Below, in pieces: positions 1 through 5,461 of a DNA stretch of 6,041 bases. The notes beneath the pieces are model-generated. The model had not been told where the DNA came from. It saw only the letters and a program-made list of their open reading frames with translations, and ran no database searches. This DNA comes from Acidilobaceae archaeon. GTDB taxonomy: Archaea > Thermoproteota > Thermoprotei_A > Sulfolobales > Acidilobaceae. Each line of letters opens with the position of its first letter. Positions within the stretch are counted from its first letter, which is position 1. The DNA is taken from positions 1 to 6,041 of the forward strand of contig JALWJI010000039.1 in assembly GCA_027081695.1 (NCBI GenBank), given 5' to 3'. The translations under genes and the position numbers were made by a program.

Positions 1-463
1 CTACCAAGTATGCTCGATCAATAACACCATAGCTCGATAACTCCTCCAAGAACAAGACATAGTCCCTAGGACTATCGCCCTGGAGCACAGGGAGGAACCT
101 ATCATGATAATACTCCATGAACCAGAGAGTCCGCTCTAAAGTAGCTCTAGGGTCGCCAGGTACATCCGGTGCGACAACGAAGTCCCACAGATCTCTATTC
201 TCCTCTATGACTCTCGTATAAGCCTCTACGTCCACCTCTTCGCCTATCCTCATTAAATGATAAGCGCCACTATCAAGCATAACATAGCCAAGAACCTTTC
301 TCCTACGCAGATCACGGAGCCTCTCCAAACTAACAGGCTTCCACTTGACCGTAGTATAACTAATCAAAACATCAGGCCTACTACCACTGGCACCCAGCTT
401 TGCGAGTGCTTCACTCTTCGCTTCGCTCACATCTGGTAATACGATGAATAATCGTACACTCAC
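1..463 (-). CDS. Compact TGT-superfamily (DpdA-like) protein, N-terminal part, truncated by window edge
   Basis: Reading the minus strand from a GTG at 463-461 gives 154 codons without a stop, running off the left edge. Visible motifs are LDSGAYH (residues 63-69), APDVPGD (98-104) and LPVLQGD (124-130). Their order matches tRNA-guanine transglycosylase TIM barrels, where DSGG carries a substrate-binding Asp and VQGG lines the base pocket. The short spacing, the ISYTTVKWKP stretch (34-43) and the DVPGDP...TLWFMEYY pattern resemble the compact TGT-like proteins related to DpdA, which inserts 7-deazaguanine bases into DNA, more than full archaeal ArcTGT. The nucleophile Asp and any zinc site would lie in the missing C-terminal half, so activity cannot be judged. 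No other ATG, GTG or TTG lies between this GTG and the in-frame stop at 487-485. No strong Shine-Dalgarno is visible. The gene is divergent from the tRNA gene. Family assignment is from motif recall, not a search. Confidence 0.72.
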   Translation of the reverse strand, partial: MSVRLFIVLPDVSEAKSEALAKLGASGSRPDVLISYTTVKWKPVSLERLRDLRRRKVLGYVMLDSGAYHLMRIGEEVDVEAYTRVIEENRDLWDFVVAPDVPGDPRATLERTLWFMEYYHDRFLPVLQGDSPRDYVLFLEELSSYGVIDRAYLV

Positions 464-535
464 AGAGAGACCCTGTAGATGAACCTAATCCCGTAATACG
501 AATAAGGAAGAAACCCCGAGGAGAAAGGCTAACAC

Positions 536-549
536 CTTATAAATAAACG
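536..549 (-). promoter_or_regulatory. TATA-like element, possible promoter of the TGT-like gene
   Basis: On the minus strand this reads CGTTTATTTATAAGG, close to the archaeal TATA consensus. It would place transcription start near 517 and give a leader of about 50 nt before the GTG at 463. The element is nearly symmetrical and could equally act on the plus strand, so its direction is inferred. Confidence 0.3.
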
Positions 550-572
550 AGTAGATATCACATGGCCGTCAA

Positions 573-582
573 CTAAATAAAC
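573..582 (+). promoter_or_regulatory. TATA-like element upstream of tRNA-Gln
   Basis: The CTAAATAAAC stretch is centred about 40 bp before the mature tRNA 5' end. An archaeal TATA box here would start transcription near 604 and leave a leader of roughly 14 nt for RNase P to remove. The AT-rich run at 597-605 is too close to the tRNA to serve. Assignment is by position and composition only. Confidence 0.35.
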
Positions 583-617
583 CCGTCACATGATACGATA
601 ATATAGTGGCCGCAGGT

Positions 618-693
618 AGCCGGGTCGTCTAGCGGCCCAGGATGCGGGGCTCTGGCCCCCGTGACCGGGGTTCGAATCCCCGCCCGGCTACCA
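618..693 (+). tRNA. tRNA-Gln (anticodon CTG), CCA encoded
   Basis: A full cloverleaf folds without an intron. The acceptor stem pairs AGCCGGG (618-624) with CCCGGCT (683-689). The D stem pairs GTCT (627-630) with GGAT (640-643), including a G-U pair. The anticodon stem pairs CGGGG (645-649) with CCCCG (657-661), enclosing loop CTCTGGC (650-656). The T stem pairs CGGGG (666-670) with CCCCG (678-682) around TTCGAAT. The anticodon is CTG at 652-654, which reads glutamine CAG codons. The discriminator is A690 and CCA is encoded at 691-693. The first acceptor pair is A-U, as commonly seen in tRNA-Gln. In archaea this tRNA is normally charged with glutamate and then amidated by GatDE. The GC-rich stems fit a hyperthermophile. 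Confidence 0.96.
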
Positions 694-736
694 CTCCTCA
701 ACAGTATAATCGCTTTAATTACAGACAGAGAATGAT

Positions 737-760
737 CAAAATTGTAAAATCGTATAAGAG
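737..760 (+). promoter_or_regulatory. AT-rich promoter candidate for the phosphatase/lyase-like operon
   Basis: The interval contains TTGTAAAATC (742-751) and GTATAAG (752-758), 30-45 bp before the HAD gene's ATG. The first option would start the transcript near 772, just ahead of the GGGAG ribosome-binding site at 775-779. The second would give an almost leaderless transcript. Co-transcription from the tRNA promoter cannot be excluded, because no clear terminator separates them. Confidence 0.3.
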
Positions 761-787
761 TCCATAATTCTACCGGGAGAATACTAG

Positions 788-1327
788 ATGAAGAAGAAAA
801 GTAAGGAATATAGCTTCATAGTATTCTTTGATCTCGACGGTACTATGTGGACTCATCTCGACGTGTCTGCTATGAAGCCTCCTTTCAGGCTCGTAGGAGA
901 AGGCATGATAATGGACTCTAAAGGGGAAAAACTGAGACTGTATCCCGAGATGGTGGAGTTAGTCAAATATGTTAAAGAGCTGGGCGGGCTGACTAGTACT
1001 CTTAGCTGGAACTACCAGAGCCATGCGCTATCTGCACTAGAAACCCTTGGAATAAACGGCTTGTTTGACTATCACGCTATAAGGCCTACACCAGACAAGT
1101 ACTCCTACATGCGAGAGGTTCTCGAAAAAATAGAAGAAGAGTGCGGTAGAAGGATACCGCCGGGATGCATAGTCTATATAGATGACCGCGAGATACATCT
1201 CGAGGAAATACTCGAGAACATCGGGGAAATAGTATTCATCAGGGCAGACAAGTGTAGAAACAACATCGAGAAATGCCGGGAATCAATAAAGGCAATAGCG
1301 GATAAATGCCGTGGCATTAGAGATTAA
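788..1327 (+). CDS. HAD-superfamily phosphatase, magnesium-dependent phosphatase-1 (MDP-1) like
   Basis: The 179-residue product has the four HAD motifs. Motif I is FFDLDGTMW with nucleophile D15 and general acid/base D17. Motif II is probably S73 in TLSWN. Motif III is probably K104 in PDKYSYM. Motif IV is YIDDRE with D132 and D133 for magnesium. The short insert between motifs, the TLSWNYQSHA segment and the total length fit the MDP-1 family, which removes phosphate from small phosphoesters or protein tyrosines in the cytoplasm; the archaeal substrate is unknown. The C-terminal helix repeats ADKCR at 153-157 and 171-175, with another KCR at 162-164. ATG 788 follows GGGAG (775-779) at good spacing. 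An SPL-like PLP enzyme gene begins 38 nt downstream on the same strand, probably co-transcribed, which hints at a shared phosphorylated metabolite. The family call is firm; the substrate is unresolved. Confidence 0.88.
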   Translation: MKKKSKEYSFIVFFDLDGTMWTHLDVSAMKPPFRLVGEGMIMDSKGEKLRLYPEMVELVKYVKELGGLTSTLSWNYQSHALSALETLGINGLFDYHAIRPTPDKYSYMREVLEKIEEECGRRIPPGCIVYIDDREIHLEEILENIGEIVFIRADKCRNNIEKCRESIKAIADKCRGIRD

Positions 1328-1353
1328 TTCAAGTAATATTACCTATCCTTATC

Positions 1354-1357
1354 GGTG
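1354..1357 (+). promoter_or_regulatory. Ribosome binding site supporting a TTG start
   Basis: GGTG lies 8 nt before TTG 1366, matching part of the archaeal anti-Shine-Dalgarno complement. The nearby ATG at 1359 is out of frame. The first in-frame ATG, 1441, would delete the conserved KGLSPEQL segment, so TTG is the better start. Confidence 0.5.
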
Positions 1358-1365
1358 CATGCTCC

Positions 1366-2811
1366 TTGAAAGAGTCCTTTTATAAGGGTCTATCCCCGGA
1401 ACAATTGTTTTCTCTGATAGAAAAAGTCGAGAGCCGCGACATGGATCCATGGACGGGGAAAGTATTCACACACATATATGATCCCGGGGAACAAGAACTG
1501 ATAGAGTATGCCCGTGGAGCGCTTCTAAGAAACTATGATAAAACAATGCTCGACTTCACAGTGTATCCAAGCATAGTATTCTATGAGACAGACCTCGCCA
1601 GTTTCCTCCTAGGGATCTTTAAGGGAGGAGAAAACAGCGTTGGATCCTTCACATATGGCGGTACCGAGAGCATAATGCTAGCTGTCAAGTCGGCAAGAGA
1701 GTACTTCAAGAAAAAAGCTGGAGATGCAATGCCGGAGATAGTTCTTCCCGAAACAGCGCATCCAGCATTTCGTAAATCCGCCGAATACCTCGGAATGAGG
1801 ACAAATATAGTTAGAGTTAATCGTGAAACCTGGACAGTAGACCCGGCAGACATAGACTCCGCTATAGGAAAAAACACGGCTATGGTGGTTGTCTCCACTC
1901 CCAACTATCCTTATGGGACAGCAGACCCGGTGGAGGAAGTGGCAAGTACCACGAGAGACAAGGATGTATGGCTACACGTTGACGCCTGCCTAGGAGGCAT
2001 GATTCTTCCATTCCTGAGGGAGAAGGATCCTGAGATACCACGTATAGGATTCGACGTAGAAGGAGTCTACTCGATAAGCGTGGACATGCATAAGTTCGGC
2101 TATGCACCCAAAGGTTCATCAATGATCCTATACAGGGACAAGGATCTCAGACTAGGCCAGTTATATGTGAACGCGTCATGGCCAGGATACCCGCTTGTCA
2201 ACCAGGCAGTCCTCTCAACGAGAAGCGCGGGTACACTCGCCGCTGCCTGGACAATAGCAAGACTACTGGGGTACGAAGGATACTCCCGGATGGCCGAGAA
2301 AATCTACAAGGCAAGGAGGACCATTGAGGAAGGCATAAACGATACCGGCACACTCTATGTTATCGGTAAACCAAAGGCAGGCACCCTAGCATTCACAAGT
2401 GATAAGAAGAACATATTCCATCTAGGACGCCTCCTCAAAAAGAAGGGATGGATCCTGCAGTCACAGCCAGGCAACAGACATCTAGGATATCCCCCCAGCC
2501 TTCATATGACGATAAGCCCCGTACACGCAGAAGGCCCTGCGGACAAGTTCGTAGAAGACCTGGCAATGCTTGTCGATGAGGCCGAGGAATGGAACTGGCA
2601 ACTTGTTGAGAGCATAATTCAGCAATTGGGGCTTGGACAAGGCCACGGTCGAGAAGCAGCCGTATTAATGGGTAGAATGGTAAAGGAACAATTAGTCTCG
2701 GGTGGCGGAGAGGGAGAGGGATTAGACCTAGTGGATCTCCTAATATACTGGCTTGAACCCGACAAGGTAGAGGAGTTATTGAAGATAGCTGTAAACGAGA
2801 TATTCTCGTGA
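1366..2811 (+). CDS. PLP-dependent lyase/decarboxylase, sphingosine-1-phosphate lyase-like
   Basis: This 481-residue group II PLP decarboxylase-fold protein shows TYGGTES (96-102) for cofactor phosphate binding, H132 in ETAHPAF stacking on the PLP ring, HVDACLGG (204-211) with D206 contacting the pyridine nitrogen, and DMHKFGYAPKG (240-250) with Schiff-base lysine K243. Retention of C208 and of the second lysine K249, six residues after K243, plus VSTPNYPYG (176-184), makes it look more like sphingosine-1-phosphate lyases than the MfnA tyrosine/aspartate decarboxylases. SPL enzymes split a phosphorylated amino alcohol into an aldehyde and phosphoethanolamine. Archaea have no known sphingolipids, so the substrate is unknown. 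The protein lacks a visible N-terminal membrane anchor and should be soluble. A helical C-terminal region follows residue 411, with a Gly-rich stretch at 446-452. TTG is the start, preceded by GGTG. It probably shares an operon with the upstream phosphatase. Aspartate or tyrosine decarboxylation remains possible. Confidence 0.87.
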   Translation: MKESFYKGLSPEQLFSLIEKVESRDMDPWTGKVFTHIYDPGEQELIEYARGALLRNYDKTMLDFTVYPSIVFYETDLASFLLGIFKGGENSVGSFTYGGTESIMLAVKSAREYFKKKAGDAMPEIVLPETAHPAFRKSAEYLGMRTNIVRVNRETWTVDPADIDSAIGKNTAMVVVSTPNYPYGTADPVEEVASTTRDKDVWLHVDACLGGMILPFLREKDPEIPRIGFDVEGVYSISVDMHKFGYAPKGSSMILYRDKDLRLGQLYVNASWPGYPLVNQAVLSTRSAGTLAAAWTIARLLGYEGYSRMAEKIYKARRTIEEGINDTGTLYVIGKPKAGTLAFTSDKKNIFHLGRLLKKKGWILQSQPGNRHLGYPPSLHMTISPVHAEGPADKFVEDLAMLVDEAEEWNWQLVESIIQQLGLGQGHGREAAVLMGRMVKEQLVSGGGEGEGLDLVDLLIYWLEPDKVEELLKIAVNEIFS

Positions 2812-2829
2812 CCAGAGGAAAGTATAGAG

Positions 2830-4362
2830 CTAATATTGTCGTCTAAACTGTGAAAGTTCGCGGAACGTCTTCTTCACATTCTTATACATTCTCGTATATG
2901 ATGCGAGGAGCTTCTGATAGGTCTCCCTGTATTTTCCAGGCTTATACTGGCGAGCTATCTCTATCTTTGACGCATATTGTTCCAGAGTAGAGTATCCTAG
3001 GCCGAAGCCAGCTATCATGGCCCCACCTCTTAGCCCAGCTAGTTCGGGAGCAGAAGGAACCTCTACTATGTAGCCTGTCATATCAGCCAATAGTTGCCCT
3101 ACAAGCTCACTGCGTGCCAGTCCACCAACCAGTCTTACAGGCTCCCTACTACCAGAGAGCTTTGAAGCGTACTTGAATCCCCAAGCCGTATTAAGCACAA
3201 CGCCCTCAACAACGCTCCTCATTATTTCTCTCCTATCCGTATTAAGATCGAATCCTACAAGCACTCCGCGGGCATAAGGATCGTCGACTGGGCATCTCTC
3301 GCCGAAAAGCCACGGTCCAAAGAGTAATCCATTAGCTCCAGGCGGTACTTCCGCTATAGCGGATAAAGCCTCGCCTACATTCTGGAAGCCTAATAAGGTG
3401 CTCGCCCAGTCTACGGCTCCACCAGCTACTTCCTGCTCACCTATTGCGAGATAGTATCCAGGATGGGCTGATACAAGGCTCCCAATATAATGGCTAATAT
3501 CGAGAATCCTCTTCCTTGTATGAAACGCTGTCCATCCACTTGTGCCTAGATAAACGTGGAGCCTGTTCTCTTCCACCGCGCCGGATCCCAGTGCCACGGC
3601 CGCGACGTCTCCCATACCCACCAATACCCGGGTATTCTCTGATAAACCAAGCTCTCTGCTGGCCTGCTTGGTTAAGGTTCCAGCTATCTCGTGTGCCTGC
3701 ATTATAGTAGGCATCTTACCAGGATCCAAGCCATATCTCATGAATAGCTTTCTACTCCACTCTGGAGGTATCTGTCTGGTATCGGCGAGCCAAGTTAGAT
3801 GGGCATCGTCCGCAGGATACACCGGCGTACCTGTAGTCTTATAGACTAGGTATCCTACAGCTCCTAGAACATGTTTGGCCCGCTCATATTCTTCGGGCAA
3901 GTTTTCCCGGATCCATACAAGCTTTGAGATAACGTCTTTTCCAGTACTGCTAGGCGCGCCTCCAGTAATCCTTAGAAACTCTAGTAGCCTAAACACATTG
4001 TACCCTGATATACGCAGTAGACCACTCCAAACACTCTCGGGCAGACCAGCAGCCCTCTCATCCAGCCAAGTAATCAAATTAGTTAACGGTTCTCCCTTTT
4101 CATCGAGAAGTACTAACCCAGCCATGTAAGCAACAAAGACGACTGCATCTACCTTAGCCTCACTAGACGAGACAAGATCCTGTGCAAGTCCCGTCACAGT
4201 TCTCCAGAGCCATTCCGGGTCTTGCTCTGCCAGTCCTGGAGCGGGATAAATAACCTGAGACTCGGCCTGTCTAACCTCGTTTATTTTAAGGGACTCCAAG
4301 TCTAAGAGGCCAGCCTTTATCTTTGTAGTCCCGATATCAAACACTAATGCCTTAGACGTCAA
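2830..4362 (-). CDS. FGGY-family carbohydrate kinase, xylulokinase-like
   Basis: The 510-residue product matches the usual length of FGGY kinases, which transfer phosphate from ATP to a sugar or polyol in the cytoplasm. The N-terminal domain begins with FDIGTTKIKAGLLD (8-21), the phosphate-1 loop with D9. TWLDERAAG (98-106) is the typical sugar-contacting segment. GMGDVAAVALGSG (249-261) holds the probable catalytic base D252. LGTSGWTAFHT (272-282) and GGLARSELVGQLLAD (413-427) form the ATP-binding half. The absence of the DQGTTSSR signature argues against glycerol kinase; xylulokinase-like is the nearest label but the substrate is not determined. Start is TTG at 4362-4360, preceded by GGGGAGGAT; the nearby ATG at 4378-4376 is out of frame. 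No sugar transporter or isomerase gene is in view. The stop is only 18 nt from that of the convergent lyase-like gene. Confidence 0.9.
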   Translation of the reverse strand: MTSKALVFDIGTTKIKAGLLDLESLKINEVRQAESQVIYPAPGLAEQDPEWLWRTVTGLAQDLVSSSEAKVDAVVFVAYMAGLVLLDEKGEPLTNLITWLDERAAGLPESVWSGLLRISGYNVFRLLEFLRITGGAPSSTGKDVISKLVWIRENLPEEYERAKHVLGAVGYLVYKTTGTPVYPADDAHLTWLADTRQIPPEWSRKLFMRYGLDPGKMPTIMQAHEIAGTLTKQASRELGLSENTRVLVGMGDVAAVALGSGAVEENRLHVYLGTSGWTAFHTRKRILDISHYIGSLVSAHPGYYLAIGEQEVAGGAVDWASTLLGFQNVGEALSAIAEVPPGANGLLFGPWLFGERCPVDDPYARGVLVGFDLNTDRREIMRSVVEGVVLNTAWGFKYASKLSGSREPVRLVGGLARSELVGQLLADMTGYIVEVPSAPELAGLRGGAMIAGFGLGYSTLEQYASKIEIARQYKPGKYRETYQKLLASYTRMYKNVKKTFRELSQFRRQY

Positions 4363-4367
4363 ACTCT

Positions 4368-4376
4368 ATCCTCCCC
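4368..4376 (-). promoter_or_regulatory. Strong Shine-Dalgarno fixing the TTG start of the FGGY kinase
   Basis: On the minus strand this reads GGGGAGGAT. GGAGG (4374-4370) ends 7 nt before the TTG codon. The protein then enters the conserved FDIGTT loop after seven residues, as expected for an FGGY kinase. Confidence 0.75.
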
Positions 4377-4421
4377 ATTAGGGCAAGAACAAAAGGATTA
4401 TTTGCAAGGTTGGTTGTATCC

Positions 4422-4454
4422 TTACATGTATTCTTGTAAACTGGTAGCTGTAAA
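4422..4454. promoter_or_regulatory. Candidate operator: TTACA/TGTAA half-sites upstream of the FGGY kinase
   Basis: TTACA (4422-4426) and TGTAA (4435-4439) form an inverted pair with an 8-nt centre. A second TGTAA (4449-4453) follows 14 nt after the first, and TACATGTA (4423-4430) is itself a perfect palindrome. The cluster lies 60-95 bp upstream of the kinase start, where an archaeal regulator of a sugar-kinase promoter could bind. The DNA is AT-rich, so chance symmetry is a real alternative. Confidence 0.25.
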
Positions 4455-4462
4455 TAATAATT

Positions 4463-4498
4463 GATAAATGAAAAATAAATACGGTGGGACTAAAAGGG
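4463..4498 (-). terminator. U-rich terminator-like tract after dtdA
   Basis: Downstream of the dtdA stop the minus strand reads CCCCTTTTAG and then TATTTATTTTTCATTTATC (4481-4463). Archaeal RNA polymerase commonly terminates at oligo-U tracts without a hairpin. The next gene on the strand, the FGGY kinase, is 170 nt away with its own ribosome-binding site, so a transcription break here is reasonable. Confidence 0.45.
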
Positions 4499-4532
4499 GA
4501 ACGAGAACGTGGAGCCCTAACAGTAGAGGAAA

Positions 4533-5387
4533 CTAAAGGATAACGACCTCGACATCACTGAGAGAGCTCACTACATCAACTACGAACTGCCTATATTTAC
4601 TCTTTATGCTTTTCTTTCGTATCACGGCGGCCTCGGCCGGGCCATGCCATGTCTTCAAGATTGCTTGCTTTATAACGTCCTCGGTTACGCCTTTCTGGAA
4701 AGCATATTTTGGAATAATATGGCCAAAGCAGTAGTCACCGTCGAGGTGGAGTTCGGTGAACTTCGCCGGATAATGAGTCTCTCCAAATCCAGCTACTCTA
4801 CGACAACCTGTGTCTATACCACGCTCAAGAACACTAACAACAGCTTCCGCCATAGATTCCTGTGCTTTTTCGTCTTTCCATTCTTCGGGTGTACTGCCTA
4901 TCTCTATAAAGACAAGCGGTTTCCTATTCGATGTTGGCCCGTGATGAGTTGCCTCGAGAGTCACAACGTATCTCCCTAATAGTCCTCTTGTCTCTGCCGC
5001 TTCCCGATAGTTCCTAAGCAACGTTCTGCTTAGCGGAGGAGCCGAGAAGGATAATGTATATGGTTCACCGCCATAGCTAGAGTCACTTGTAGGATTACCG
5101 GTATGATGAGTCGTTAGACTAGGCTTGCCGCTACTCGCACTGTGCCGTGACAAGATAATTACCGCATCTGCCGATGGATCCGGAGACGTGTCTAGCCAAG
5201 TGAAGTATAGGGTCTCCTCATCGTATCCCGCTAGATAAAAATCGTTGTTTAGGATCCAGCATTCTTCTGCTGGTGGCGGACAAGTAGCCTTTTCAGCATC
5301 TATGAGTTCACGGAGTGCCCTTGCAGCTCCGGAACCCGCGATATCGCGCATGCTATATACGATAGCCAGCCTAGGCGATGTGGTCAC
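4533..5387 (-). CDS. dtdA: D-aminoacyl-tRNA deacylase, archaeal/plant type (DTD2, GEK1 family)
   Basis: The 284-residue protein hydrolyses D-amino acids wrongly attached to tRNA, recycling the tRNA; known family members are zinc-dependent cytoplasmic enzymes. Family signatures are all visible: SRHSASSGKPSLTTHHTGN (80-98), LEATHHGPT (144-152), FIEIGSTPEEW (160-170), GFGETHYPAKF (200-210) and FGHIIPKYA (221-229), with several conserved histidines likely to hold metal. Length is normal for the family. The start is GTG 5387-5385, placed 6 nt after GGTGAG (5399-5394), and leads directly into LAIVYS, the expected first strand. The frame is open further upstream but contains no better start. The gene lies 74 nt downstream of the Nudix gene on the same strand, possibly in one transcript. 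The match to archaeal DtdA is strong across the whole length. Confidence 0.96.
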   Translation of the reverse strand: MTTSPRLAIVYSMRDIAGSGAARALRELIDAEKATCPPPAEECWILNNDFYLAGYDEETLYFTWLDTSPDPSADAVIILSRHSASSGKPSLTTHHTGNPTSDSSYGGEPYTLSFSAPPLSRTLLRNYREAAETRGLLGRYVVTLEATHHGPTSNRKPLVFIEIGSTPEEWKDEKAQESMAEAVVSVLERGIDTGCRRVAGFGETHYPAKFTELHLDGDYCFGHIIPKYAFQKGVTEDVIKQAILKTWHGPAEAAVIRKKSIKSKYRQFVVDVVSSLSDVEVVIL

Positions 5388-5393
5388 TCTATA

Positions 5394-5399
5394 CTCACC
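5394..5399 (-). promoter_or_regulatory. Shine-Dalgarno fixing the GTG start of dtdA
   Basis: GGTGAG on the minus strand is complementary to the archaeal 16S rRNA 3' end and sits 6 nt before GTG 5387. It favours this start over the internal ATG at codon 13, which would remove the first beta strand. Confidence 0.75.
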
Positions 5400-5461
5400 G
5401 ATGAGTCTCCTAGCGCCAATAAGAGTCTTCAGTAGGCTGTAAATTGATAAAGTTATGATGT

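Noticed and set aside
257..439. 60-codon plus-strand ORF
   Set aside because: It is antisense to the TGT-like gene, whose minus-strand frame shows conserved motifs. The plus-strand peptide is low in structure and resembles no family.
618..693. Reading the tRNA as tRNA-Glu, because the 5' half resembles GTCTAGCGGCCCAGGA of Glu tRNAs
   Set aside because: The folded anticodon loop CTCTGGC gives anticodon CTG, which is glutamine, and the first acceptor pair A-U also suits tRNA-Gln.
1581..2122. Two overlapping minus-strand ORFs (1581-1904 and 1880-2122)
   Set aside because: They are antisense to the well-conserved core of the lyase-like gene and show no family features.
3516..4129. Plus-strand ORFs at 3516-3707 and 3875-4129
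   Set aside because: They are antisense shadows of the FGGY kinase, rich in Ser, Pro and Arg, with no recognisable motif.
4644..4979. 111-codon plus-strand ORF
   Set aside because: It lies opposite dtdA over its most conserved motifs (LEATHHGPT to GHIIPKYA). Its hydrophobic and Cys-rich look comes from the complementary codons.
5102..5108. ATGATGA resembling a box C of a C/D guide RNA
   Set aside because: It lies inside dtdA and no CTGA box D follows at a workable distance.
5245..5442. 65-codon plus-strand ORF spanning the dtdA start
   Set aside because: It is antisense to the dtdA N-terminus and its Shine-Dalgarno region, with no family match.
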